Shown: positions 1 to 9,025, numbered from the stretch's first letter. The stretch: DNA of 64,000 nucleotides from Alphaproteobacteria bacterium (GCA_030425145.1 JAUHVK010000023.1:16880-80879); one strand, 5' to 3'. Made by a program: numbers and translations. Notes: generated by a model not told the origin, from the sequence alone.

Positions 1-2
1 GG

Positions 3-965
3 GTCAGCGCGCATACCCGGATGTTTGCCTATCTTGGTGGCGTGCCCAGGGCGGTTGTGCCTGACAATCTGAAGTCCGGCGTCACCAAACCGGATCGCTT
101 TGAGCCCGGGGTGAACCGGACCTATGCCGACATGGCCGCGCATTACGGCACCGCGATCCTGCCCGCTCGCGTGCGCAAGCCGCGAGACAAGAGCAAGGTT
201 GAGGTCGCCGTTCAGGTGGCGCAACGCTGGATTCTTGCACGTCTGCGGAACCACCGGTTCTATTCGATTGCCGAAGCGAACGCCGCAATCCGCCCGCTGC
301 TGGACGATCTCAACACCCGGATCATGCGCGATTACGCCGCCAGCCGTGCCGATCTGTTCGCCACACTGGACCGTCCCAATCTGCAGCCACTGCCCAGTGA
401 GGCCTATGTTTTTGCCCGCTGGAAAACCGCCCGGGTCGGACCGGATTACCATGTCGAAGTCGATCTGTGCTGGTATTCCGTGCCGTCCAGCCTGGTCAAA
501 CAGACGGTCGACATTCGCGTAACCCATTCCACGGTTGAGGTTTTCCGCAAAGGCAAACGCGTGGCCAGCCATGCCCGCGATCCGGGGCGCCGCAGCCATG
601 TGACCATTCCCGAACACATGCCCTCGGCCCACCGACGTTACGCAGAATGGACGCCTGCGCGCATGCTGTCCTATGCCGAAACGCTCGGTCCCTCAGTTGC
701 TGCGTTCTGCGACTGCGTCATGCAGGACCGGCCCCACCCGGAACAGGGCTTCCGCACCTGCCTGGGCGTGTTGCACCTGGCAAAAAGCTATGATGCCGAG
801 CGGCTGGATGCCGCCTGTCGTCGCGGCGTGGCCATTGGCGCGCGGTCCGTCGCGTCCATCCGCTCGATCCTGAAAAACGGCCTGGATCAGGCCTTTCTCG
901 ACCCCGATCCCGAGGACCTGCCGCTCAAACACCCCAACATACGCGGCCAGAAATATTATCACTGA
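3..965 (+). CDS. istA: IS21-family transposase IstA, C-terminal part
   Basis: This is the cointegrase/transposase of an IS21-family element; the N-terminal helix-turn-helix and the first part of the DDE catalytic core lie upstream of the window. The frame is open from the left edge, so the first visible Met at base 21 is internal and not a start. Visible hallmarks are the segment [16 protein letters not shown] and, further on, [14 protein letters not shown], which contains the late acidic residue region of IstA cores. The C-terminal half has the beta-rich domain and the closing [13 protein letters not shown] tail common to these proteins. It ends 14 bases before istB, with which it forms the usual two-gene transposition operon. 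Confidence 0.93.
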   Translation, partial: VSAHTRMFAYLGGVPRAVVPDNLKSGVTKPDRFEPGVNRTYADMAAHYGTAILPARVRKPRDKSKVEVAVQVAQRWILARLRNHRFYSIAEANAAIRPLLDDLNTRIMRDYAASRADLFATLDRPNLQPLPSEAYVFARWKTARVGPDYHVEVDLCWYSVPSSLVKQTVDIRVTHSTVEVFRKGKRVASHARDPGRRSHVTIPEHMPSAHRRYAEWTPARMLSYAETLGPSVAAFCDCVMQDRPHPEQGFRTCLGVLHLAKSYDAERLDAACRRGVAIGARSVASIRSILKNGLDQAFLDPDPEDLPLKHPNIRGQKYYH

Positions 966-979
966 AAAGGAGATATCCC

Positions 980-1744
980 TTGCTGACACATCCCACATCT
1001 AACCGGCTTGAGGCTCTTGGCCTCACCGGCATGGCCAAAGCGCTGGACGATCAGCGCCACGCCCATGCCACCTTCGATCATCTCAGTTTCGAAGAACGGC
1101 TGGGCTTGTTGGTCGACCGCGAAGCCGCAGACCGCGATGCCAAGAAACTGGCGACACGGTTGCGCTTTGCCGCCCTACGGCACGCTGCCTGTGCCGAAGA
1201 CATCGATATGCGTAGCCCCCGTGGCATCGACGCCAGTGTGATGGCGCTCCTGATCGACGGCAACTGGATTGATCGGCATGAGAACTTGCTCATCACCGGT
1301 CAAACCGGGCTGGGCAAGAGTTGGATTGCCTGCGCCCTGGGCCATAAGGCCTGCCGCGATGACAGGCGTGTCATGTATCACCGCGTCCCTCGCCTGTTCC
1401 AGATGTTGGCCATTGCGCGCGGCGACGGGCGTCATGCCCGCGTCCTGAAATCCATCGAACGCACCGAGCTACTGATCCTGGACGACTGGGGCCTGTCGGT
1501 CCTTACCGCCCCAGAACGCCGCGATCTGCTGGAAATCTTCGAAGACCGGCAGGGCCGCGGATCCACCATCGTGACCAGCCAGCTGCCCGTCGATCAATGG
1601 CACGAAGCCATCGGCGACCCGACTTTGGCTGACGCCATTCTCGACCGCCTGGTCCACAATGCCCACCGCCTTGCCCTGACCGGAGACAGCATGCGCAGAA
1701 AGATGAGCACGACGAAAACGCTTGACCAAAACGGCCAGGGCTGA
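980..1744 (+). CDS. istB: IS21-family helper ATPase IstB
   Basis: AAA+ ATPase of 254 residues, the usual IstB size, that assembles on target DNA and stimulates IstA. The Walker A motif GQTGLGKS is at residues 107-114, and a Walker B-like LLILDDWG follows about 50 residues later. The start is a TTG at 980 preceded by a good ribosome site (AAAGGAGA, 966-972); the first ATG would remove the N-terminal helix that IstB proteins start with. The product is intact. The gene is translated from the same message as istA and its stop lies about 25 bases before the first terminal repeat. Confidence 0.94.
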   Translation: MLTHPTSNRLEALGLTGMAKALDDQRHAHATFDHLSFEERLGLLVDREAADRDAKKLATRLRFAALRHAACAEDIDMRSPRGIDASVMALLIDGNWIDRHENLLITGQTGLGKSWIACALGHKACRDDRRVMYHRVPRLFQMLAIARGDGRHARVLKSIERTELLILDDWGLSVLTAPERRDLLEIFEDRQGRGSTIVTSQLPVDQWHEAIGDPTLADAILDRLVHNAHRLALTGDSMRRKMSTTKTLDQNGQG

Positions 1745-1768
1745 CTCAATAAATCCTGCCGGTCGCCT

Positions 1769-1853
1769 GCCCAAGTTCATGGAATAGGCGCCCACGATGC
1801 CGTGGAAGCCGTGCCCACGATCGCGTGGAATCATTGCCCAAGATCACTGGAAT
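1769..1853. repeat. Four IS21 terminal repeats
   Basis: Four copies of a 17-19 base unit, consensus GCCCAnGATCncgTGGAAT, begin at 1769, 1790, 1813 and 1836, i.e. every 21-23 bases, about two helical turns. Copies 2 and 3 are nearly identical, copies 1 and 4 diverge in the middle. This matches the known pattern of multiple transposase-binding repeats at IS21-family ends. The array extends to within a few bases of the inferred IS tip. Confidence 0.8.
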
Positions 1854-1860
1854 GCGCAGT

Positions 1861-2841
1861 ATGTCGAAGATATCTACTGAGCGCGCGCGCATCGCCCTGA
1901 ACGGCCCCACCATGGGCACGCGCTGGTCGGCGCTGTTCTTCGCGGATCGGGGCCGCGACACGGATGCAATCCGTGCCGCTCTTCAGGCGGCTGTCGACGA
2001 GGTGGACACGCAGATGTCGACGTGGAACGCGGCGAGCGCACTCATGCGGATCAACGCGGCGCCGGTGGGCGATTGGGTGATGGTGCCGGAGCAACTGCGG
2101 TCGGTCCTGCGCCTCGGGCTCGAGATCGGGAGCGCCTCGGGCGGGGCCTTCGATATCGGCATGGGCGATGCGGTGACGGCCTGGGGTTTCGGGCCCGGGG
2201 CCGCCGCGCCCGAGGGTATCCGCGCCGCGATGGACGCCCTCCGCCGCCCGGCGCAGGAGGTGCTGGAGATCGAGGGGATGCAGCTGCGCAAGACGGCCCC
2301 CATCGCGCTGGACCTCAACGGCATCGCCAAAGGCTACGGCGTCGACCGGCTCGCCGAGACCCTGCGCGACCACGGGATCGCCGATGCCCTCGTCGGGATC
2401 GATGGCGAGATGCGTGCAATCGGTCTCAGGCCGGATGGCGAAGCTTGGACGATCGCGGTCGAGGCGCCCTACCCGGACCGCCGCGCGCCGCATTCGGTTC
2501 TGGCGCTGCAGGACGCCGCCGTCGCGACCTCCGGTGACTACCGCCACTGCGTCGAGGTTCAGGGGCGCCGCCTGTCGCATACTATGGATCCGAGACGTGG
2601 CGCGCCGCTGATCGCGTCGCCCGCCTCCGTCACCGTGGTGGCCCGCACCTGTGCCGAGGCCGACGCCTGGGCGACGGCGCTGATGGTGCTCGGTGCGGAG
2701 AGGGGTGCGGACCTCGCAAGACAACGTGGACTCGACGCCCTGTTTCTTCTGCGCGATGATGAAGGGAATGCAATGGGCGTGGGAGTCGGGCGTCTTTTTT
2801 CCGAAGAACCAGCGGCAATCGCCTCAGCCGGGGGAAGTTGA
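1861..2841 (+). CDS. apbE: FAD:protein FMN transferase (ApbE family)
   Basis: ApbE transfers FMN from FAD onto a Thr or Ser of target flavoproteins, in a Mg-dependent reaction. Family marks are the N-terminal NGPTMGTRW, the central DLNGIAKGYGVDRLAE segment, GDYR, and SHTMDPRRGAP, followed by a Cys/Ala/Asp-rich helix (CAEADAWATALMVLG). The in-frame open region reaches back to 1825, but this part lies inside the IS21 terminal repeats, so I place the start at the ATG at 1861 (326 residues). No signal peptide or lipobox is present; many ApbE are exported, so the native N-terminus may have been cut off by the insertion. The stop overlaps the possible TTG start of the metal ATPase gene. Confidence 0.88.
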   Translation: MSKISTERARIALNGPTMGTRWSALFFADRGRDTDAIRAALQAAVDEVDTQMSTWNAASALMRINAAPVGDWVMVPEQLRSVLRLGLEIGSASGGAFDIGMGDAVTAWGFGPGAAAPEGIRAAMDALRRPAQEVLEIEGMQLRKTAPIALDLNGIAKGYGVDRLAETLRDHGIADALVGIDGEMRAIGLRPDGEAWTIAVEAPYPDRRAPHSVLALQDAAVATSGDYRHCVEVQGRRLSHTMDPRRGAPLIASPASVTVVARTCAEADAWATALMVLGAERGADLARQRGLDALFLLRDDEGNAMGVGVGRLFSEEPAAIASAGGS

Positions 2842-4754
2842 GCCGCATGGAACAGGCCCATACCGATCGCTTCAAGACCGCACTCCTGCTGATGGCCGCA
2901 ACCGGGCTGATCGTGGGACTCGCATTCTACCTTGCGGGCCAACCAGAGATTGCGAGCCTGATCTGGATTGCAGGAGTTGTTCCCGCGCTCTCAGCGCTTG
3001 TGGTCGAAATCGTCCGGAGCATTGGGCGGGGCGAGGTGGGCCTCGATATCGTTGCCGCGCTGTCGATGTCGGCGGCGCTTGTCTTCGGCGAGACCTTGGC
3101 TGCGGCTGTCGTCGCAGTCATGTATTCTGGAGGCACCTTCCTCGAAGCCTTCGCTGAGGGGCGTGCACGCCGTTCGATGAAGGATCTTTTATCCCGCGTA
3201 CCCCGGACCGCGACGCGGCACCGGAACGGCGGTCTTGAGGATGTGCCTCTCGAAGAGATCGCACCGGGCGATCGCCTGCTGATCCGGCAGGGCGATGTCG
3301 TTCCCGTGGACGGCACGGTGGCGTCCGACACCGCCTTCCTCGACACCGCGGCGCTGACCGGCGAGTCCCTGCCAGTCCGGCTGGCGCGCGGGGCCGACGC
3401 CATGAGCGGATCGACCAACGCGGGCGAGGCCTTCGACCTGACGGCGACGCGCGAGGCCAAGGACAGCACCTATGCCGGGATCGTTCGTCTGGTGGAGGAG
3501 GCGCAGGCGTCCAAAGCGCCGATGTCCCGGCTGGCCGACCGCTGGTCGCTGGGCTTTCTGGTCGTCACCGTCAGTATCGCCTTCGCGGCGTGGTGGTTCA
3601 CCGGTGATCCGATCCGCGCGGTTGCCGTTCTGGTCGTCGCCACGCCCTGTCCGCTGATCCTTGCTGTGCCGGTCGCACTGGTCGCCGGCCTGTCGCGTGC
3701 GGCGCATTTTGGCGTGCTGATCAAGGGCGCGGGGCCGCTCGAGACAATGGCGCGGATCCGCACGCTGATCCTCGACAAAACGGGGACGCTGACGGATGGC
3801 CGTCCGCAGATCGTCTCGATCGACAGCCACGATGGCATGACCGAGGACGACATCCTCCGCCTCGCCGCCGCGCTCGATCAGGCATCGAAACACCCCGTGG
3901 CGCAGGCCATCGTCGCTGCCGCAAAGGCGCGGGGCTTCACACTGCCCGTTCCGACAGAAGTGGCTGAGATCCCGGGCGAAGGGGTCTTGGGTCGTGTGGA
4001 GGACCGCGAGGTGATCGTCGGCGGCGACGGCTTCGTGGCGTCCCGTGTCGGGCGGATGGTGGGCGATCACCCCGCCAAGGGCGCCGGATCGGTCCTTGTC
4101 GCAGTGGCAGTTGACGGTCACATGGCCGGGCACCTCGTCATGTCCGACCCGCTGCGCGAGGGGGCGGGCACCATGCTGGACGGTCTGCGCCGTCAAGGGA
4201 TCGCGCGCATCCTTCTGGCTACTGGCGACCGCGCGGACGTGGCCGAGCGCGTGACCGAGGGGCTGGGCCTCGACGGGCTGCGGGCCGGTCTGACGCCGGA
4301 TCAAAAGGTGTTACTGGTGCTTTCCGAGCGTAAACACGGGCCGGTGATGATGGTGGGTGATGGTGTCAACGACGCGCCCGCCCTGGCCGCAGCCGATGTA
4401 GGCGTGGCAATGGGGGCACGGGGCGCCGCGGCCTCGGCCGAGGCCGCGGACGTGGTGCTGCTCGTCGACCGGATCGACCGGCTTGGGCCCGGGATCGAGA
4501 TCGCGCGGGCGTCGCGCCGGATCGCTGTCGAAAGCGTGGTCGCGGGTATCGGTCTGTCGGTTCTCGGCATGATTGCCGCCGCTTTCGGGTATCTCACCCC
4601 GGTGCAGGGGGCGCTTCTGCAAGAGGTCATCGACGTCGCTGTTATCCTGAACGCCCTGCGCGCGCTGCGCATCGCGCCACAGGAGCCAGCTACGGGCAAA
4701 CCACAGGCCATCATGTCAGAGCAAGCTGACATCGTTCAAGGAGCCACGCCATGA
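2838..4754 (+). CDS. Heavy-metal-transporting P1B-type ATPase
   Basis: Membrane pump that exports metal cations using an aspartyl-phosphate cycle. Motifs in order (numbered from the TTG at 2838): phosphatase loop TGES 174-177, TPCPL 269-273 in the metal-site helix, phosphorylation site DKTGT 313-317 (Asp313), the P1B marker HP in ASKHPVAQ, and GDGVNDAP 507-514. There is no N-terminal CxxC or His-rich metal-binding domain. The metal-site helix has CPL in place of CPC, so copper cannot be assumed, and the substrate is left open. The alternative start is ATG 2847. It overlaps the VIT gene start by ATGA, so the pump and the VIT transporter are translationally coupled in a metal-handling operon. 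Confidence 0.9.
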   Translation: MSRMEQAHTDRFKTALLLMAATGLIVGLAFYLAGQPEIASLIWIAGVVPALSALVVEIVRSIGRGEVGLDIVAALSMSAALVFGETLAAAVVAVMYSGGTFLEAFAEGRARRSMKDLLSRVPRTATRHRNGGLEDVPLEEIAPGDRLLIRQGDVVPVDGTVASDTAFLDTAALTGESLPVRLARGADAMSGSTNAGEAFDLTATREAKDSTYAGIVRLVEEAQASKAPMSRLADRWSLGFLVVTVSIAFAAWWFTGDPIRAVAVLVVATPCPLILAVPVALVAGLSRAAHFGVLIKGAGPLETMARIRTLILDKTGTLTDGRPQIVSIDSHDGMTEDDILRLAAALDQASKHPVAQAIVAAAKARGFTLPVPTEVAEIPGEGVLGRVEDREVIVGGDGFVASRVGRMVGDHPAKGAGSVLVAVAVDGHMAGHLVMSDPLREGAGTMLDGLRRQGIARILLATGDRADVAERVTEGLGLDGLRAGLTPDQKVLLVLSERKHGPVMMVGDGVNDAPALAAADVGVAMGARGAAASAEAADVVLLVDRIDRLGPGIEIARASRRIAVESVVAGIGLSVLGMIAAAFGYLTPVQGALLQEVIDVAVILNALRALRIAPQEPATGKPQAIMSEQADIVQGATP

Positions 4755-5452
4755 GCCGTCTATCACATTCTGAAATCCATATGGTGCATCGCATCGGCTG
4801 GCTGCGGGCCGCCGTTCTCGGCGCCAATGATGGTCTTGTCTCGACTGCGAGCCTCGTCGTCGGCGTCGCGGCCGCAGGCTCCGGCAAGCCCGAGGTCATG
4901 ATCGCCGGGCTGGCCGGGCTTATGGCTGGCGCGATGTCCATGGCGGCGGGGGAGTATGTCTCGGTCAGCTCGCAAACTGACGCCGAACAGGCGGACCTCG
5001 CCCGAGAGAGCCGTGAGCTCGAGGAAACGCCCGAGGCCGAGCTCGAGGAACTAACCCGGATTTATGTTGAAAGGGGGCTGGACCGCGACCTGGCGGAAAA
5101 GGTTGCCGTGCAACTGACTGAACGTGACGCGCTCGGATCGCATGCGCGCGACGAGCTCGGCATTTCGGAAACCGTGACGGCCCGCCCTATCCAGGCGGCT
5201 CTGGTGTCCGCACTGACCTTCGCAGCTGGGGCGGTGCTACCTCTGATCGTCGTGCTGCTGGTCTCGGAGGCGCAGATCGCTTCCCTGGTGGCGGGATCGA
5301 CGATCTTCGGCCTTGCGGTTCTTGGCGGATTGGGCGCTTCGGCCGGCGGCGCAGGCGTCGTCCGTGGGGCCGCGCGGGTCACGCTATGGGGAGCGCTTGC
5401 AATGGCGGCGACAGCCGGGGTCGGTGCGCTGTTCGGGGTCGCCGTAGGCTAG
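4751..5452 (+). CDS. VIT/CCC1-family iron/manganese transporter
   Basis: 233-residue integral membrane protein of the VIT1/CCC1 family, which moves Fe2+ or Mn2+ out of the cytosol. Diagnostic is the N-terminal segment GWLRAAVLGANDGLVSTASL, followed by GLMAGAMSMAAGEYVSV in the second helix, a cytoplasmic acidic helical insert (about residues 75-125, with EETPEAELEEL) that binds metals in this family, and three C-terminal hydrophobic helices. It begins within the last codons of the P-type ATPase gene (ATGA overlap at 4751), so the two are probably made together. Confidence 0.9.
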   Translation: MSRLSHSEIHMVHRIGWLRAAVLGANDGLVSTASLVVGVAAAGSGKPEVMIAGLAGLMAGAMSMAAGEYVSVSSQTDAEQADLARESRELEETPEAELEELTRIYVERGLDRDLAEKVAVQLTERDALGSHARDELGISETVTARPIQAALVSALTFAAGAVLPLIVVLLVSEAQIASLVAGSTIFGLAVLGGLGASAGGAGVVRGAARVTLWGALAMAATAGVGALFGVAVG

Positions 5453-5458
5453 GAGTCA

Positions 5459-5872
5459 ATGGGGTGTACCCTAACCCCGCTCCGGCTGCTTGTTGCGGCA
5501 TCGCTCGTCAACATCGCGCTGAAGATCGTCTTTACCCCGATGCTCGGTGCCGTCGGGCTTGCCCTTGCGACATCAGTGGGCATCACGGTCTACGCGACGC
5601 TGCTCTACCGGGAAAACCGGGTCCGTGGTTTCCTCACGGGGCCCGCGCCGATACCGGCGGGCGCTCTCGTCGCAACGGGGGTCGGATTGGGCCTGTTTGT
5701 CTTGTGGTCACGCGATGCCGTCCTGCGCGCCATCGAGTATCTGACGCCAGGTCTGGGATTGCCGGTCGCGTTGCTGATGCTGGTGATCGCGATTCTGGCG
5801 GTTCACGGCTCGGTGAGTGCTATGGTTATCGGGCGCCGCACGATTGAAAAAATGGGCGCACCGGGGGAATAG
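5459..5872 (+). pseudogene. MurJ/MviN-like lipid II flippase, C-terminal fragment
   Basis: 137 residues of a hydrophobic protein with three to four membrane helices. The first part (LVNIALKIVFTPMLGAVGLALATSVG) resembles the region near the last helices of MurJ/MviN flippases, which are normally about 500 residues with 14 helices. Nothing upstream encodes the rest: the frame starts 6 bases after the VIT gene. I therefore read it as the surviving 3' end of a murJ-like gene joined to the metal operon by a past rearrangement. A small independent membrane protein is possible because the frame is intact and closely follows the VIT gene. Confidence 0.55.
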
Positions 5873-6011
5873 CTCTGACACTCCCGCTATGAAAACTCGC
5901 CCACAATCGGATCATGCGCGAAATGTTCAGCGCTCATCTTGAGCACAGCGCAAAAAATCATGCGGACCAGTTCACAGGTCAAACCCATAGCCGTGACCGC
6001 TCCAATCCGAT

Positions 6012-6336
6012 TTATTGATTGATGGTTAAATCCCCTGTCGTCTTCCCAGCAGCTAGCGCCTCTACGAACCACTGCTGTTTACGACTGCGGCCTGACCAAG
6101 TGAGCGACGGGTTCTCAGGATGCCGGTAACTTGCCGCGGCAGGCGCGCGGGAGGATTTCATCTCAGTGCCGACAAGTTCGGCCAGGGAGTAGCCGAGGTC
6201 TCGGGCGAGATATTCCACCTTGGAGCAGGCTTCCGCCTTCTGCCGATCTTGATAGGTGGAGATCGCCTTGGCGACGTAGTTGAGGCATTTTCTTCAGCTC
6301 GCCGAGCGACAGTGCCTCGAGATCGTAATCAGCCAT
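6012..6336 (-). pseudogene. H-NS/HvrA-family nucleoid protein, frameshifted
   Basis: The minus strand encodes a complete H-NS-like protein of about 107 residues if one frameshift is corrected. The start ATG (6334-6336) gives MADYDLEALSLGELKKM; the match then moves by one base at about 6284-6292 and continues as LNYVAKAISTYQDRQKAEA, then EYLARDLGYSLAELVG and the DNA-binding end YRHPENPSLTWSGRSRKQQW. These are the oligomerisation and C-terminal AT-hook-like parts of alphaproteobacterial H-NS proteins. As written it would stop after a scrambled tail. A sequencing error cannot be excluded because one base decides it. Confidence 0.75.
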
Positions 6337-6762
6337 TGATGCGGTCCGTGTCCTGAATGATCCGGCATCGATAGCTCGTCGCGGCAGGGGGCCGCAACTC
6401 ACGGAAGGCTGGGGCAGGGGTGGCAAAGGCTGTTGATCGCCGTTGTCGCCAGTGAGGTGGTGAACTGGGGGTCAGGCAGTCCCGATTGGCAAGATGACAG
6501 GGACTGGCATGGGCTCCCCGCGCCTCTCTGGCCTCTGGTCCATCCCTTCGACTGACAATCCCCTAATCCCGTTCGGCCTCCTGCGCGCAACCCCGCGTCA
6601 GCCCGGGCCGTGTTGGCCGCCTGTGGCGTCCTGCCCGCTCCACCCCGGTCCTCTGGGGGTTTCCGGTGTCCGTTCCGTCCACCGTGCACGCGTCACCCGA
6701 CGGGCTTTTTCCGGGTCTTGTCGAAGGGACGGTCCCGAAGACAGGAAGCACAGGAGCTAATC
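6337..6762. other. Intergenic region without recognisable gene
   Basis: 426 bases between the broken H-NS gene and ssb. Open frames here have no SD sequence or family resemblance. The region is expected to hold the ssb promoter and any hns promoter, but I see no clear -35/-10 pair. Confidence 0.5.
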
Positions 6763-7167
6763 ATGCAAAACATCGTCATCCTCGCCGGCAACATCGGTCA
6801 GAAACCCGAAACCCGCACCACTCAGGGCGGCACCAACATCACCAACTTCAGCCTCGCCACCTCCCGCCCCCGCCTCTCGGAAGGTCGCGTCCTGCGCGAC
6901 GAGAACGGCTACCGTGTCATGGACACCGAATGGCACCGCATCACCTGCTTCAACGGTCTCGGCAAGACGGTCGCGGAGCATTGCGAAAAGGGCATGAAAG
7001 TCCTTGTCCACGGCCGCATCCATTACAGCAAGTGGATCGACAGCATGGGCAACGACCGCTACGGCTGCGAGATCATCGCCGAGAAGGTCGACTTTCTGAG
7101 CCGCCCGAAGTCGGCTGAGAACGAAAACCCCGAGCTGGTCGACCGCGACGACGAGATCCCGTTCTGA
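6763..7167 (+). CDS. ssb: Single-stranded DNA-binding protein
   Basis: 134-residue SSB with one OB fold. The start ATG at 6763 has a good ribosome site (AGGAG, 6752-6756); the longer open frame upstream is not used. It opens with MQNIVILAGNIGQKPETR and contains EWHRITCFNGLGKTVAEHCEKG, the typical ssDNA-binding strand region. It ends in the acidic tail DDEIPF through which SSB recruits repair and replication partners. Plasmid-borne ssb genes are common on conjugative elements, where they protect the incoming single strand. It is followed by a strong hairpin at 7190-7211. Confidence 0.95.
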   Translation: MQNIVILAGNIGQKPETRTTQGGTNITNFSLATSRPRLSEGRVLRDENGYRVMDTEWHRITCFNGLGKTVAEHCEKGMKVLVHGRIHYSKWIDSMGNDRYGCEIIAEKVDFLSRPKSAENENPELVDRDDEIPF

Positions 7168-7189
7168 GGAACGGGGTCTCCCCCTCGGG

Positions 7190-7211
7190 CCCGGCGGGGC
7201 AACCCGCCGGG
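7190..7211 (+). terminator. Hairpin after ssb
   Basis: Perfect 9-base-pair stem CCCGGCGGG/CCCGCCGGG with a GCAA tetraloop, 22 bases after the ssb stop. There is no T tract after it, so it may act as a transcript-stabilising or weak terminator hairpin. Confidence 0.6.
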
Positions 7212-7282
7212 TTCGCGGCACTGCCGCAAGGCAGCTTCGAGCCCGACATGCTCATTCATCAAGGCGCAGCGACTGTCCGATC

Positions 7283-8152
7283 TTAATGCTCGTCTTGTGA
7301 ACCGAACACAGAGGCGAGGTAGTCCTGCAAAGACACTTCACCCCGGACTGGCTCGTCCGTTGGCATCGTTTTTCCGTCGATCATCCGGCGGGTCATGCAG
7401 GCATAGGATGCTGCGGCTTCATCTGAGAATCCAAACGCTCGAAAGGTGTCTTCCAAAGCATCGCGGGGAATCTCCTGAACCTCCACCTTACGATCCATTT
7501 GTTCTGCAAAGGCGGTAGCGACATCGTTGGCTGTATAGCGATCCGGTCCTTCAATGTGCTCGATGCCCACATCATCAGTTCCAGACATGAGACGCCGGGC
7601 AGCAGCCTTACCAAGGTCAGCCGGTGCCACCATCGGCACTGACAAATCGGCTGGAAAGAAGCTCGGCAGTGTTCCGTTTCCCCGCACAGGTTCGGCCATC
7701 CCCGCCCAGTTGCTCATGTAGTATCCTGCCCGATTGACCGCAGCCGGAATGGCCTGCTTTTCCAGCGCCTGTTCAAACTCGCGCAGGACAGTCAGGTCGC
7801 CGCAGCGTTCGCCATCAAAGGCACCGTAGGTCGATGCGGCAACGACTTTTTCGAGACCCGATCCATCAAGCGCCGAGAGGATTGCGACTACATTTTCGCG
7901 TTCTTCCGTGTCGGTATCGCTCGAAGGGTCGGCTGGTGGGTTAAGCAGAAAGGCACGCCTGCCTGTCTGAAGAACACTCCGCAGCGCATCCACATCACGC
8001 ACATCCGCGACAGCGAGTTTCGCTCCGGCTTCCATCAGATCCTTGCCGTGGCTTTTGTCGCGTGTGACGACTGTCACCTCTTCGCCTTCGTCCAGAAGAG
8101 TGCGCGCCGTTGCCGATCCGACCTGCCCCGTTCCACCAAGTATCACATACAT
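7283..8152 (-). CDS. NmrA-like NAD(P)-binding oxidoreductase
   Basis: 289-residue Rossmann-fold protein of the atypical short-chain dehydrogenase (NmrA/QOR2-like) group. The cofactor motif GGTGQVG is at residues 6-12. It is followed by VVTRDK at the end of beta-2, an AVADVRD turn, FLLNPPAD, and AGYYMSNWAG, typical of NmrA-like redox sensors or quinone reductases. I start it at the ATG at 8152 because a strong AAGGAG lies 7 bases before it; an ATG 18 bases upstream would include the ribosome site in the coding region. It lies 72 bases downstream of a WYL regulator gene on the same strand, which may control it. The substrate is unknown. Confidence 0.85.
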   Translation of the reverse strand: MYVILGGTGQVGSATARTLLDEGEEVTVVTRDKSHGKDLMEAGAKLAVADVRDVDALRSVLQTGRRAFLLNPPADPSSDTDTEERENVVAILSALDGSGLEKVVAASTYGAFDGERCGDLTVLREFEQALEKQAIPAAVNRAGYYMSNWAGMAEPVRGNGTLPSFFPADLSVPMVAPADLGKAAARRLMSGTDDVGIEHIEGPDRYTANDVATAFAEQMDRKVEVQEIPRDALEDTFRAFGFSDEAAASYACMTRRMIDGKTMPTDEPVRGEVSLQDYLASVFGSQDEH

Positions 8153-8224
8153 CCCGATCTCCTTTTCCAAATTCCGTCCGAGGCATATCAGCCGGTTTTG
8201 ACAGAACGTGTCAGGAGTCCTCAG

Positions 8225-8908
8225 TCAGACGTTTGCGTGGGGTTCGAGCTTGCGATAATCGGCCAGAAGGTTGTTGCGGCATCGGGGGATGTTCTCTTCG
8301 AGCAAGGTCAGGCTGTCGAGCCGGTCGATGCGAAAATGGCGAAACGCATCGCGCAGCTCGCACCACGCCGCCAGCATTTCAATCTGGTCGAAGAAGCCTA
8401 GTGCGACCGGCCAGACAACGCGGCTGTTCGCTGCCCGGCCATCAGCCCGGTATGCGATTTTCAGTTTGCGGCGGTCCCGCAGTGCTCGTCTGATCGTTCT
8501 CAGCTCGTCTTGCCGCTCGGTTTCCGGTGGACCTACTGTCAGGCCATTCGCCAGCATCTGCGCTTCAGCCTGGTCCCCCATCCCATCTGCGATCTTGAGC
8601 AAGGCAGTGTCGGCTGCCTTGGCGATCTCTCTGTCGCCGCGCGCAAGGACGAAGCGCAGACCCAAAAGGATGGCATCGGCTTCGTCTCTCGTGAAAGCCA
8701 TCGACGGAAGGAAAAAGCCGGGACGCAGGATGAAGCCCGTGCCAGCTTCGCCTTCGACCGGAACGCCCAGTTCCAAAAGCGTTTCCATGTCACGATAGAT
8801 CGTGCGTTCGGAGACGCCAAACTGTTGCGCCATAGCTTTCGCGGTCACAGCCCCGCGTCTTTCGCGAAGTGTCTGAAGAAGTTGAAGAAGTCGGCCTGAT
8901 CTTTGCAT
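8225..8908 (-). CDS. YafY-type transcriptional regulator (HTH_11 + WYL)
   Basis: 227-residue regulator. N-terminal winged helix (SGRLLQLLQTLRERRGAVTA, then FGVSERTIYRDMETL, the recognition helix) and a C-terminal WYL domain (RRKLKIAYRADG, then RVVWPVALGF and AWCELRDAFRHFRIDRL). WYL regulators sense small or nucleic-acid ligands and often control an adjacent gene. The start is ATG 8908 (MQRSG), matching the family N-terminus; the open frame extends 23 codons upstream. It is transcribed toward the NmrA-like oxidoreductase gene, its probable partner and target. Confidence 0.88.
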   Translation of the reverse strand: MQRSGRLLQLLQTLRERRGAVTAKAMAQQFGVSERTIYRDMETLLELGVPVEGEAGTGFILRPGFFLPSMAFTRDEADAILLGLRFVLARGDREIAKAADTALLKIADGMGDQAEAQMLANGLTVGPPETERQDELRTIRRALRDRRKLKIAYRADGRAANSRVVWPVALGFFDQIEMLAAWCELRDAFRHFRIDRLDSLTLLEENIPRCRNNLLADYRKLEPHANV

Positions 8909-9025
8909 CTGGTAAACATAGAACAAGTTGGCATCTGCCGAAAGCTGCCGTTCGGCGAATGGCAGCAAAGTCCGCATTGCGGCCGATCATGCCAAGCTTT
9001 CGAGAGTGAGAGGAGTGCCGGTTTC

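Larger units (their letters stand above)
1..1858 (+). mobile_element. IS21-family insertion sequence, right-hand part
   Basis: The segment carries the end of istA, a complete istB and a block of four related repeats, the normal order at the right side of an IS21-family element. The left end lies outside the window. IS21-family ends are known to carry several transposase-binding repeats and to finish in CA. The last repeat here is followed by a CA at 1857-1858, which I take as the likely right tip. The next gene (apbE) begins 3 bases later, so the insertion sits directly against its start codon and has probably removed the native upstream region. Confidence 0.85.

Noticed and set aside
7190..7211. 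Rho-independent terminator in the strict sense
   Set aside because: The hairpin is perfect but not followed by a T tract, so only a terminator-like hairpin is claimed.
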